From positions 214,177-278,176 of the forward strand of contig NZ_FOFB01000005.1 of the NCBI RefSeq assembly GCF_900110645.1: 64,000 nucleotides of DNA, given 5' to 3'. The first letter of the stretch is position 1, and each line of letters begins with the position of its first letter. This document shows, in pieces, positions 35,440 through 44,055 of this stretch. The stretch is from Neolewinella agarilytica. Lineage in GTDB: Bacteria > Bacteroidota > Bacteroidia > Chitinophagales > Saprospiraceae. The notes beneath the pieces are model-generated. The model saw nothing but the letters and a program-made list of their open reading frames with translations, made no database searches and was not told where the DNA came from. The translations under genes were made by a program, and so were the position numbers.

Positions 35440-38055
35440 CTAGTCAGGTTTAACGAGTTTCTCCGGTTCCCCCGAATAACTGAAGTACAGTGGCTCCGAA
35501 GTAGAGACTTTCTGTTGTGGGGAGCTTAGGTTGATAAAGGCCGACACACTTTCTTCACCCGCCGAACGGATGGTGTGTCGCCCGACTTTTATTTTTTCAC
35601 CTTGGCCGAGGTAGACAGATTGCAGCTCTCCGGAAGCAGTCAGGGTTACCACTGCGTACCTCCCCCGGAAACTAATATCATAGTTAGGGTAATGGATCGT
35701 TTTGTCTGGGTCAGTTGGCAGCAACACGAGTTGGGTAATTCCTCCGGTCCGCTCATTGCTCTTCACAAGAATTCCTTCGCACCTGCGTTCGCGCCGGATG
35801 GCCTCCACAGCAGCAATGCTGCTCTCTCCGGCCATTGCGGGCTCATAAACGACAGCGAAAGGGGTGTCCCAGGCAGAACCTTCCTGGCGAATGACCAGCG
35901 TTGGTGCCCGTTCTTTTCGGTACTGATCCGGCCCTTCGGTTAGCGGCGGTGAGGTCGCCGTTGTATAGCTCCGGTTCGGTTGCCCGGGCAGGAAGGCCCT
36001 CATTTGAATGGGCTGCGGGCCCAGTTTTTCGGCCCTGAAGGTTACCGTTACATCCTTTGAAATCTGCGCAGAAGTCTTCACGTCTTCAAAGTAGTGCCAG
36101 CCCGGATGCCGGAAGGAGCGGTTGCTTTTCCATTCATCGTTTGCATTCGCCTGATAGCGTTCAGGTGTGGGACTAAGCTCTATATTTTTTTCGCCCGCAC
36201 GCAGGACAAGGCTTTCGCCCGGGTTGCGGTAGATGTAATCATGGTACTGCTCCGGCAACTCAGAGTGCGAACGAAACAGGTCGACATAGTAACCGGTCGA
36301 GTCCGAAGTGCGAATGATGCCCAGGGTCCGCTCCTGATAAGCCTCAGCGGCATCGCCTACCGTATCCCGGAAGGCAGCGGTCGTGAAACTGAAATCAGGA
36401 GAAACGGGCGGGGCATCTGGTTCGGGCTCCGCTGCCAGTCGCCTGGCCCGGTCAGTGCCCAGGCTCACCCACCCGCCGGAGGATTGGGAAGCTCCATTTA
36501 CAATTACCGTATTGTTGCTGGCAAAAATGCGGTAGTAGTTATCATGGATTTCGGTCCGGTATTGGGTTCTGCCGCCCTTACCACCCAGTACAAAACCCTT
36601 GCCAAACAACTCCATACTCAGGCCCGTGGCGTGGCCGTGGACGTAGGACCCTCCGCCAATGAAGCCCATCAGCCCGTCTTCTGCTTTACCGGAGGGGGAG
36701 AGATTACGCTGTATGGTGATGCCGGCGAAAGGCAGTTCATCAGTTACCGGCAGGGGGTACTCGCCCGCCTGGGTTGGCACCTCCGGTTCAAACCAAAGTA
36801 GTTTTACGGGCTCGCGGTAGGGCGAGGCGGGGTAAGTTCTTTGGCCGGGCGGGGCAAAACGTTTGTAGTCACCTGACTGGACGGAGTGATTGATCAGCGG
36901 GCCGAAAGTTCTGGTCAGTTCCGGCCGGCCTTCCCGCTGCCCGAGATGATAAGCGATTTCATAACCTTTGATCATGGGGTGATACGCACGGTGACCGTCG
37001 CCGTGCAGGATGGTCTCTTTGCCGCCAGGATAAGTAAAATAGTACGCTTCTGGCAGAGCCGCCACTACCTGTGGATATTGGCCAACGAGCCCGGAAGAAG
37101 GATCGTGATGAGACAAGACGGCAAAGAGGTAAGTCAGAAACTCTCCGACGTGCTGGGAGTAGCCAAAGCTTTCCGGCCAGCTGCCGCCGTGGGCATCATA
37201 AAAAGCGCCGATGGTGGGCAGGGCATCCTGCCGTTTCGTGTCCTCTTTGAGGAAGAACTTCAGGTAATGCGCCCGCTCGGCGGGGTCGGGCAAGGCCAGT
37301 GCGTTACCCACCAAACTGGCGGCTTCCAGAATGGGCCAGTTGTGGCCGGTGCCCCCTCTTGTCAGGGCCAGCTCGGCGTAGGTACGGAATACATCTGTTG
37401 CACGAGTCTGATCAAAGGCTACCTCAGTTCCTTTTCCGAGGTCAAATACCTTGCCGTTGGCCTCCAGCCAGGGCTGAATAAAGTCGTAGATGAGGGGAAG
37501 CTGAGCGCCGATCTCACGGGCTTCGCGCAGGTGATCCTGCGTATAAATCCATCCGGCATTATAGTGGTCAGTATTCAGTGGCATCTGGGTAAGTGCCTGT
37601 ACGAAAGTGTGTAATACATCAGCGGCATATCGGGCGTAGCGCTCCTCCTCGGTGAGGAAGTAGAGAACACCGCAATCGACGGCAGTTTGTAGCTGGTGCA
37701 TCATACGATCCTGCTCTTCCCGGTCGGCCCCACTAAAGCTCGTGTAGGTTTTAAAGGGAGGAATCATCTGCTTTTCTGCGGGATCGGCACTAAAAGGAAG
37801 TTGCCTGAAGTAGGCTTCCGGGTCTTGTTCCCAGCTGCGGAGGTCGTCCCCTACCCTTGCGGCAAAGGCAGCGTAGTATTTTGCTACGGATTCGTTGTCA
37901 GCAATTTTAGCAAGAATGGCCGGGCGCTCTGAAGGGCGCACCCAAATCATAGGACGTTGCTCTTCAGAAGACTCGCTTTGCACCTGCACATAAGTGCTGC
38001 AGCCACTAAACCAAGCAGCCAAAAGGAAACAAATAATAAGCTTGCTTACGTCCAT
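35440..38055 (-). CDS. Heparinase II/III-type polysaccharide lyase lipoprotein (ulvan lyase candidate)
   Basis: Predicted to cut uronic-acid glycosidic bonds by beta-elimination. The lipobox lies in AAWFSGC. The first about 430 residues are a helical toroid with LTRGGTGHNWPILEA near 237 (Asn/His region), GSWPESFGYSQHVGEF and GGKETILHGDGHRAYHP. The rest is a beta-sandwich with GGGSYVHGHATGLSMELFG near 472 and IHDNYYRIFASNNTVIVNG, as in heparinase II/III folds. CAZy families of this fold include ulvan lyases (PL37 and PL40, from memory); which one applies cannot be settled by eye. Its start codon abuts the stop of the GH3 gene. Two weak repeat copies lie inside. Confidence 0.78.
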   Translation of the reverse strand: MDVSKLIICFLLAAWFSGCSTYVQVQSESSEEQRPMIWVRPSERPAILAKIADNESVAKYYAAFAARVGDDLRSWEQDPEAYFRQLPFSADPAEKQMIPPFKTYTSFSGADREEQDRMMHQLQTAVDCGVLYFLTEEERYARYAADVLHTFVQALTQMPLNTDHYNAGWIYTQDHLREAREIGAQLPLIYDFIQPWLEANGKVFDLGKGTEVAFDQTRATDVFRTYAELALTRGGTGHNWPILEAASLVGNALALPDPAERAHYLKFFLKEDTKRQDALPTIGAFYDAHGGSWPESFGYSQHVGEFLTYLFAVLSHHDPSSGLVGQYPQVVAALPEAYYFTYPGGKETILHGDGHRAYHPMIKGYEIAYHLGQREGRPELTRTFGPLINHSVQSGDYKRFAPPGQRTYPASPYREPVKLLWFEPEVPTQAGEYPLPVTDELPFAGITIQRNLSPSGKAEDGLMGFIGGGSYVHGHATGLSMELFGKGFVLGGKGGRTQYRTEIHDNYYRIFASNNTVIVNGASQSSGGWVSLGTDRARRLAAEPEPDAPPVSPDFSFTTAAFRDTVGDAAEAYQERTLGIIRTSDSTGYYVDLFRSHSELPEQYHDYIYRNPGESLVLRAGEKNIELSPTPERYQANANDEWKSNRSFRHPGWHYFEDVKTSAQISKDVTVTFRAEKLGPQPIQMRAFLPGQPNRSYTTATSPPLTEGPDQYRKERAPTLVIRQEGSAWDTPFAVVYEPAMAGESSIAAVEAIRRERRCEGILVKSNERTGGITQLVLLPTDPDKTIHYPNYDISFRGRYAVVTLTASGELQSVYLGQGEKIKVGRHTIRSAGEESVSAFINLSSPQQKVSTSEPLYFSYSGEPEKLVKPD
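35754..35795 (-). repeat. GC-rich interspersed repeat, weaker copy
   Basis: Minus-strand core GGCGCGAACGCAGGTGCGAA (35776-35795), two to three mismatches from consensus, with AGCAAT after about 15 bases. Inside the heparinase-like gene, encoding R-R-E-R-R-C-E-G. Confidence 0.45.
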
Positions 38056-40305
38056 TTAGTCAGCGATTAATCGGAATTTGACCGTTTCTCCTTCTGCAGA
38101 AGAAGTACCCAGCAGGATGGTGTAATCTCCTGTTTCCACCCCCTTCGTCATATCCAGGCGTGTAAACGCCAGCATCTCCGGCGTAATCTTAAAAGACACT
38201 GTCTTGGTTTCCCCCGGCTGCAGTAGAATTTTCTTGAAAGCCTTCAGTTCTTTAGCCGGCCTCGTGACTGAACCGATCTCGTCGGTCAGGTAAAGCTGGA
38301 CAACTTCTTTGCCCGCCATACTACCGGTATTGGTCACCTTGACGCTCGCCGTGATCATGCCGGGTACCGTTAGTGTAGGGGCGGAAACCCTGGCATTAGA
38401 ATAGTCGAAGCTGGTGTAGCTGAGCCCGTGCCCGAAGGGATATAGTGGGCCGTTTTCCATGAACAGATACCCTTTTTTATTATTGATCCGTTTACCGCTG
38501 TAGTGAAAAGGAAGCTGGCCAATGTGGCGCGGCACCGTGCTGGGGCATTTACCACTGGGGTTGGCGTCTCCGAAGATCATTTTAGCCATGGCTTCATCGC
38601 CAAACTCGCTGAGGTCCCAGCCATCTAGAATGGCATCAGCGTGTTCGTCAAAGCCGTTAATGGAAAGTGTTCTGCGGTGCGTGAAGACCACGATGGTCGG
38701 CTTGCCCAGGGCTTTCACCCGACGAAGCAACTCGTCTTGTGGCCCGACGGGATCAATGCTCGCCCGGTCACCGAGCGCATTATTGAAAAAGCCTTCCTTG
38801 GCAGTGTGCTCATCTCCCCCCAGGAACAGAATGTTGACGTCAGCCGTGCGGGCGATGCCCACCAGCTTATCCAGAGCAGCGTCGGTATTCTCGTTCACTT
38901 TTGGCACGGCCCGTTGCTCATCCGTTAAGCGAAATCCCTGCTCCGCCACGAACTCAACACCCGGTGCTATTTTCTGAAACTGCTCAAGACTGGTCTCCCG
39001 TAAAATCGGGCCGAGGAGGGCTATTTTCTTTGCCGTAGACTTACTAATGGGTAAGGCCTTATTGTCGTTCTTCAACAGCACGATCGACTCTTCGTCTGCT
39101 TCCCGCGCCAACGCCAGAGAGGAGGTCATCCGAACCCGCCGTTCGGTCTCCCTCACATCTATGTAGGGATTTTCAAACAGTCCGAGGATCATCTTTGTGC
39201 GTAACACATGGCCGGCGGAGCGGTCGATGTAAGTCATGATTTCCGGCATTTTTTTGGCCAGTCCGGGCAGCAGCGAGTAGGCGTCATCGGCATAAAGGTC
39301 AACGTCCATTCCGGCACGGAGGCCTAGGAGTGCAGCATCTTCGGGTGTTTCGGCAACGCCCATGAAGTAGAAGAGCCGGCCGATATCGTTAGCATCAGAG
39401 ACGGTGTAGCCCTTAAAGCCCCATTGTTTGCGCAGAACTTCGGTGAGCAGCCAGGGATTGGCGTGGCTGGCCACCCCGTTGAGGTCGCCGTGGCTGGCCA
39501 TAATACCCAGCGTGCGGGCTTCCTTAACGGCCGCCTCAAAGGGCGGAAATATCTCATCGATCAGCGTCCGCTCACTAATCTCAATGGCGGCGAAATTAGT
39601 ACCGCCCAGCACCTGCCCATAGCCCGCAAAGTGTTTCGCCACGGCCCCGATGTGTGTCCCTTTTCCCAAGCCATCGTAGTTGCCCTGCACACCGGTGATG
39701 GCGGCTACAACGTTTTCCTTCACCAGGTAGGTATCCTCCCCGAAGGCTTCGCTCATACGCCCGAAGCGGGGGTCGCGCACCACGTCCGCTTCCGGGCTAT
39801 GACACATGTGCATGCCGCGCAGGCGGGCTTCATTTCCCACCACGAGCCACTGCCGGTGGGTGAGCTCCGGGTTAAAACTGGCCGCGGAGGTAATCGGCCG
39901 GCCGAATTTGGTGCAACCTTCCGCATCTACTCCGTTGTAGGACTCGGTAACGAACAGCGCCGGGATACCAAAGCGATTGTTCTCAATGATGTATTTCTGC
40001 AGGGCGTTGTTACCCTTCGCCGCGGCCACGGGGTCGTTGTGCTCACCGGGGTTCTTTATGCCCGCAATACCGAGACGGAGGCGCTCTTTGGTGTCCCCCT
40101 CAAGACTGAGATTACCGGCATCGTCGATTTTGATGCCCTTGTTAGCATGAAAGATCCGCATCTGCATCACCTTCTCCTCGACGGTCATTTTACTCAGCAG
40201 ATCAGCTACCCGCTCATCAATAGAAAGCTGAGCGTTTTGGTAGGGCTGTTGGGCACAGGCAGAAAGCGTGAAAAAAAGGAGGAGAACTGGAAGGTAGTGT
40301 TTCAT
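38056..40305 (-). CDS. GH3 family glycoside hydrolase (copy 2)
   Basis: A retaining exo-glycosidase. The signal ends in LSACAQQ and may be lipidated at the cysteine. The GH3 barrel has KHFAGYG near residue 224 and the nucleophile motif TVSDANDIGR with Asp near 304; the second domain starts at about 400 (SIVLLKNDNKALPI) and ends with a fibronectin-III-like module (TNTGSMAGKEVVQLYLTD, GDYTILLGTSS). 749 residues. It differs substantially from the GH3 at 6.7 kb, which suggests different linkages or sugars; beta-xylosidase or beta-glucuronidase activity are possibilities in an ulvan locus. It is followed without a gap by the heparinase-like lyase gene. Confidence 0.92.
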   Translation of the reverse strand: MKHYLPVLLLFFTLSACAQQPYQNAQLSIDERVADLLSKMTVEEKVMQMRIFHANKGIKIDDAGNLSLEGDTKERLRLGIAGIKNPGEHNDPVAAAKGNNALQKYIIENNRFGIPALFVTESYNGVDAEGCTKFGRPITSAASFNPELTHRQWLVVGNEARLRGMHMCHSPEADVVRDPRFGRMSEAFGEDTYLVKENVVAAITGVQGNYDGLGKGTHIGAVAKHFAGYGQVLGGTNFAAIEISERTLIDEIFPPFEAAVKEARTLGIMASHGDLNGVASHANPWLLTEVLRKQWGFKGYTVSDANDIGRLFYFMGVAETPEDAALLGLRAGMDVDLYADDAYSLLPGLAKKMPEIMTYIDRSAGHVLRTKMILGLFENPYIDVRETERRVRMTSSLALAREADEESIVLLKNDNKALPISKSTAKKIALLGPILRETSLEQFQKIAPGVEFVAEQGFRLTDEQRAVPKVNENTDAALDKLVGIARTADVNILFLGGDEHTAKEGFFNNALGDRASIDPVGPQDELLRRVKALGKPTIVVFTHRRTLSINGFDEHADAILDGWDLSEFGDEAMAKMIFGDANPSGKCPSTVPRHIGQLPFHYSGKRINNKKGYLFMENGPLYPFGHGLSYTSFDYSNARVSAPTLTVPGMITASVKVTNTGSMAGKEVVQLYLTDEIGSVTRPAKELKAFKKILLQPGETKTVSFKITPEMLAFTRLDMTKGVETGDYTILLGTSSAEGETVKFRLIAD

Positions 40306-40314
40306 GTTTTGTTT

Positions 40315-40373
40315 GTACCGCCAACTTCAGTCGGCGTGATGAATAAAAGTTTGCCGACTGAAGTCGGCGGTAC
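40315..40373. repeat. Nested-palindrome hairpin element upstream of GH3 copy 2
   Basis: Arms of 21 bases (40315-40335 and 40353-40373) pair with a single mismatch around a 17-base AT-rich loop. Each arm contains the palindrome CGACTTCAGTCG or its near copy, so the whole is a palindrome of palindromes. It sits 10 bp upstream of the GH3 start codon and resembles the element at 43995 in plan and loop (AATAAAA), not in arm sequence. Confidence 0.75.
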
Positions 40374-40391
40374 GGTGAGGCTTGCGAATGA

Positions 40392-40601
40392 TTATCCTTT
40401 TTCAAGTGGCTTAAGGGCAAAATCGGTATTGGTAGCTAAAGGACCATCCGGTGCCATCCGGTACACATCTACCCGAAAGTTTCCGCCGGACGCAGAGCCG
40501 TTCATCAGCGTTATTATTTTCATGACGTCGAGGCCGGTGATTTTGGGGAGGACGCTGCCAAAACACATGAATATCACGAAGAGTAGTTGCTTCATCATCA
40601 A
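40392..40601 (-). CDS. Small hypothetical protein with N-terminal hydrophobic segment
   Basis: A 69-residue frame whose ATG overlaps the GH106 stop codon, which suggests translational coupling. The start MMMKQLLFVIFMCFGSVLP looks like a signal peptide or anchor; the rest (SASGGNFRVDVYRMAPDGP) has no family I can name and looks like the tail of a larger secreted protein. It could be a genuine small gene or the two ends of a deleted enzyme gene. The hairpin element at 40315 follows it. Confidence 0.4.
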   Translation of the reverse strand: MMMKQLLFVIFMCFGSVLPKITGLDVMKIITLMNGSASGGNFRVDVYRMAPDGPLATNTDFALKPLEKG

Positions 40602-43600
40602 TCTTTTTCGGGCGCGGCCGCAGGTGCAAGGGGAAGTAATTGAACGGGGATCAACCGGACCGGCCCTAAAAGCCCCGAAGCCACCAATGGATCATCCTTT
40701 TTGTAGAAGTCAGCGGTGGAGAAGGTCGCCCTCGGCCCGGGAGGCAGCGGCTCATTATTTATATACCAGTCCACCATCGGCTTGGTGACGTTGTAACCGT
40801 TGCGGTAACCCTCCCGGCTGTAGCCCGCGTCTTGCTGGGGGTAGCGTTCGTCGCCAATCAGTCTGTTGGCCCAGGTGTTCGTGACGGCAACCTCCAACTG
40901 GTTGTTGCCCGCCTTGACGTAGTCGGTTACGTCAACGGTGTAAGGTGGTTTCCATAGAATACGTACCGCCCGGCCGTTAATGGTGACCTCCGCCGCAATC
41001 TGGACGTCGCCCAAATCAAGGGTTAGCCGTTTGTCTTTTCCGAGGTAACCGGGTGGTACCTCGAAGTCTGTCGTGTAGGTCGCCGTTCCGGAGAAGTAGC
41101 GGATGGAATCGAGGGGGTGGTCTTTCCAGTCGGTGAGGGTGGTCATGGTTTGGGTGCCGCCGTAGCCGCCTCTGCGGTCAAAGTCGACGGACCAGATATT
41201 GTTCAGGGATAACACGGCGGGTAAGTCAGCCTGCGGGTATTTACGCGCTGCATCCTGAATTACGTAGTATTTCTCGGGAGAGGTCGCTACGAGATAAGGA
41301 GTGTTGTCTTCGCCTACGATTATTGGTGCGTGAGGACTGACGTAGTCAATCATGGTATTCAACTCCGAATTGTCTTCACGGAATACCACGAATACAGATT
41401 CATGAGCGGCTAACTTGATTTGCGTGTAGGTTCCCCGCTCGTAATCATTGAAAATTGCGGATTTCAAGATCTTCCCCGAGGCCGCATCCCATATTTCTGG
41501 AATCTTACCGGTGACCCGGAACATATAGGAGCCGTAAACAGAACTATCGCCAGGGTTATGAATGAAGTATATGTCGGTGTCTCCATCACGCCGATGTACA
41601 TATTCCAAGGCGGTACTGTCTTGGGTGACAAAGTCCGCTTCTAGTCCTAGCTCGTTCATTACCTCAACTATGGAGGCCGATTTCCGTACATTCGGCATTG
41701 ACCAGATAACTTTGGTCAGTTGGTCAAATTCCGCATGGTCCGCAGGCTGATTTTTATGGCCCATCAGTTCCTTGGGCTGTTCGCCCACAATCGGCACCCC
41801 CGCCTCCGCCAGCGCCTTGATTTTTCTCAGGGTAGCCAACGTCATCGTCCGGCTGTTCTCCAGCATCAGGATGCGGTACTCGGTTCCCTCAGGGAGGCTT
41901 ACGATGGGGTCCCCTTCACCCCCATCGACGCGAGCACCTGCGTCTGCGCCCAAGCGCCCCTGTAGCACTTCGTCGTTCACGCAGTCGTAGTTGACGCTCC
42001 GGGGCAAGTGGACCGAAAGGTCATCCCGGCCTATAAAGCCGTTCGGCGAACCGTCCCCCACAAAGACCAGCACGTCCGACACCGGTACCCCCTGTCGCAA
42101 CAGGTACTGCCCCCGGGCGATGTACTCGTTGAAGGCCTTGCCCGCATTGTTCCACCAGGTCTGGGTGCGGTCATAGTGGACGCCCCATCTATTCATCGTC
42201 ATGCCGGGCGTAACCTTAGTGTTGGGCTGGTGGGCGAAACGGTGGAAGACGTATTCGTTAAAGCCGCGTGTCCAGTTCAGGTCGTTGTCGGCCTTCATTT
42301 CCGCCGGGTGAATGCCCCAGTTGCCGGCCCAGTCGAAGGCGGTAAAAGCCTCGGCCGAGACGATGTTTTTACCGTAAGTCCGCGCCGCCGAGACCGCGCT
42401 GCCGTAACGCCCGGTGGGGCGTTTGAGCCAGAACTCGCCCATCGGGATGTTCGCCCGGCCACCGGCGGCCAGGTTGTTGAGCGGACCGCCGCCGTAGGGC
42501 TCAACGTAGGTCTGCAGCCCGTCGGCATTAGCCAGCTCGGTGAAGTAAGCGTAGTAGTTATCGTTGAGCATGCGGGCGATCAAATTGCGAACGTCGCGCT
42601 GTACCCGATCGGCGGTCTCCGCCTCTCCGATGAGGCGGCCGGCGAAGAGCGGCAGGAAAGGCAGAATATCGTAGCCGTATTCCGTCAGGAAGGTATCCCG
42701 GAAACCCTGGGTCCAGTTTTGCCCACCGACCTCGTAGCTGTCGATCTCCACGAAACCTACGCTGCCGGGGGGCGAAGCCTTTACCACCTTGCCGACGTAG
42801 GCGTCGTAGTGGATCTTCAGCGGTGCCCGCCGCAATTTGTCGGCTTCCAGTCCGCGCCCGCTCGCCGAGGCGGGAATGTTGACCGCCCCGGTGGAGGTGT
42901 AGCCGAAGCGCATGATGGTCCACTCGCCTTTGGGGAGTTTGGCGGTGAGCCGACCGTCGGCGTCTACTTTATCGCTCAGGTCGATGACTTGTGTCGGGTC
43001 AATTGCCGGAATTGCCGGAAGCTGCTTCATTCGCCCGTCTTCGGTGCGGGCGAGCGAGCTACGGTCGAGCCAGTCGGGCATTCGGGGCACAGCACTGAGG
43101 CTGACCTCCCGCAGGTCTGCCCCCTTGGTCGTTACTATCCGGAAGTAGCGCGCGGTCAGGCCCGCGTGGGTGAAGGCCACGGCGTACTCGTGTTTGCCGG
43201 TGGTCCTGAGGCTCAGGTTGGCGGCTTCGGTCCAGTTATTGCCGTCGTCGGAAGTTTGCAGACGGAGCTCGGGCTTGAAGTCACTCAGCAGGTAGAGGGA
43301 TCGGAGCGTAAAGGGCTGGGTGTAGCTGAACTGCACCCAGCCTTCTTCCCCCCGTGGCACTTTCAGTTGGGTGATACCTTCGTGGAGACCGTCGGTAAGC
43401 ACGGTCAGGTCCGTTTTTGAGTCAGAGGCAATTACTTCGTATTCAGCCGCCGCATCAGCCAGCTCCTCCGGGCTGGCGGGCCAGGCGAGGGTGGCAATGT
43501 CTTCGTAGAAACCCGCCGTTACCTGGGGGTGGTTCAACTTTGCTTTTATCCTTCGCCCCTGCACCTGCGTCCGCGCCCAAACCACCTGCTTCATCGAGTT

Positions 43601-43975
43601 TTCCGGTGTGTTCCAGGGGCCGCCGCTACTGCTCCAGCCATCACAGTTGTGCAGGCCGAAGGTAAGGCCCAAACGCTGGCACTCCGCTGCCGCATGAGCC
43701 ATGATAGAGGTGTGCTCGTCGGAGTTGAACTTGACGTCGCCAACGGGAATACCCTGAGTGACGTTGAAGACTAACACGCCGCCGATGCCAACTTCAGCAA
43801 TGGCTTCCAGATCCTTGGTCATGCCTTCGGCCGACATGTTCTCGCTCATGACGTGGAGCCAGGTTTTGGGGCGAAATCCGGGAGCGGGGTTCTGAAATAT
43901 TGCTTCGGAAAGCTGGGCGGTCAGGATGGTAGTCCAACCTATCATAAACACCAGCAGAAAACTAATTTTAGACAT
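40598..43975 (-). CDS. GH106 family alpha-L-rhamnosidase (copy 2)
   Basis: A rhamnosidase of the same family as the neighbour at 44-47 kb, with about 1125 residues after a signal peptide (TILTAQLSE). It has HNCDGWSSSGGPWNTP near the N-terminus, VEPYGGGPLNNL near residue 492, IPMGEFW and SAEAFTAFDW in the catalytic region, and the C-terminal module (INGRAVRILWKPPYTVD, TWANRLIGDERYP). The frame opens at 44053 inside a hairpin; ATG 43975 is the sensible start. The last residues (LPLAPAAAPEKD) are encoded by repeat copy 5, and an extra about 10 residues near 680 (GADAGARVDGG) coincide with another copy at 41934. It lies downstream of copy 3 in the same direction; the pair look like a tandem duplication. 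Confidence 0.92.
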   Translation of the reverse strand: MSKISFLLVFMIGWTTILTAQLSEAIFQNPAPGFRPKTWLHVMSENMSAEGMTKDLEAIAEVGIGGVLVFNVTQGIPVGDVKFNSDEHTSIMAHAAAECQRLGLTFGLHNCDGWSSSGGPWNTPENSMKQVVWARTQVQGRRIKAKLNHPQVTAGFYEDIATLAWPASPEELADAAAEYEVIASDSKTDLTVLTDGLHEGITQLKVPRGEEGWVQFSYTQPFTLRSLYLLSDFKPELRLQTSDDGNNWTEAANLSLRTTGKHEYAVAFTHAGLTARYFRIVTTKGADLREVSLSAVPRMPDWLDRSSLARTEDGRMKQLPAIPAIDPTQVIDLSDKVDADGRLTAKLPKGEWTIMRFGYTSTGAVNIPASASGRGLEADKLRRAPLKIHYDAYVGKVVKASPPGSVGFVEIDSYEVGGQNWTQGFRDTFLTEYGYDILPFLPLFAGRLIGEAETADRVQRDVRNLIARMLNDNYYAYFTELANADGLQTYVEPYGGGPLNNLAAGGRANIPMGEFWLKRPTGRYGSAVSAARTYGKNIVSAEAFTAFDWAGNWGIHPAEMKADNDLNWTRGFNEYVFHRFAHQPNTKVTPGMTMNRWGVHYDRTQTWWNNAGKAFNEYIARGQYLLRQGVPVSDVLVFVGDGSPNGFIGRDDLSVHLPRSVNYDCVNDEVLQGRLGADAGARVDGGEGDPIVSLPEGTEYRILMLENSRTMTLATLRKIKALAEAGVPIVGEQPKELMGHKNQPADHAEFDQLTKVIWSMPNVRKSASIVEVMNELGLEADFVTQDSTALEYVHRRDGDTDIYFIHNPGDSSVYGSYMFRVTGKIPEIWDAASGKILKSAIFNDYERGTYTQIKLAAHESVFVVFREDNSELNTMIDYVSPHAPIIVGEDNTPYLVATSPEKYYVIQDAARKYPQADLPAVLSLNNIWSVDFDRRGGYGGTQTMTTLTDWKDHPLDSIRYFSGTATYTTDFEVPPGYLGKDKRLTLDLGDVQIAAEVTINGRAVRILWKPPYTVDVTDYVKAGNNQLEVAVTNTWANRLIGDERYPQQDAGYSREGYRNGYNVTKPMVDWYINNEPLPPGPRATFSTADFYKKDDPLVASGLLGPVRLIPVQLLPLAPAAAPEKD
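40611..40636 (+). repeat. GC-rich interspersed repeat, copy 5 (3' end of GH106 copy 2)
   Basis: GGCGCGGCCGCAGGTGCAAG then GGGAAG. It lies antisense across the last codons of GH106 and encodes L-A-P-A-A-A-P. Nearly identical, with flanks, to the copy at 44069. Confidence 0.85.
41934..41951 (-). repeat. GC-rich interspersed repeat, partial copy at a GH106 insertion
   Basis: Minus-strand GGGCGCAGACGCAGGTGC, encoding G-A-D-A-G-A. It coincides with about ten residues present in GH106 copy 2 but absent from copy 3. Confidence 0.5.
43538..43577 (-). repeat. GC-rich interspersed repeat, weaker copy in GH106 copy 2
   Basis: Minus-strand core GGCGCGGACGCAGGTGCA (one mismatch to the 18-base core) with AGCAAAG about 15 bases on. 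Encodes part of ARTQVQGRRIKAK without an obvious length change against GH106 copy 1. Confidence 0.55.
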
Positions 43976-43994
43976 AGTGATTCGTATAAATCGT

Positions 43995-44052
43995 TGGTTG
44001 AGACGCTGAGCGTCGAATAAAAATTGGCATTCGACGCACAGCGTCTCAACCA
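43995..44052. repeat. Nested-palindrome hairpin between GH106 copies 3 and 2
   Basis: Arms of 24 bases (43995-44018 and 44029-44052) pair with one mismatch around a 10-base loop. Each arm contains a shorter palindrome (GACGCTGAGCGTC). It fills almost the whole 80-bp gap between the stop of GH106 copy 3 and the start of copy 2. Read on the operon strand, the loop carries a T-rich run. Confidence 0.75.
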
Positions 44053-44055
44053 CGG

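Noticed and set aside
39424..40788. 454-residue open frame on the plus strand
   Set aside because: Antisense to GH3 copy 2 and running through the hairpin element into GH106. No domain or signal peptide, so treated as a shadow.
42008..43420. 470-residue open frame on the plus strand
   Set aside because: Exactly antisense to GH106 copy 2, whose family motifs are unmistakable. The long frame is a by-product of GC-rich codon usage and has no recognisable domain.
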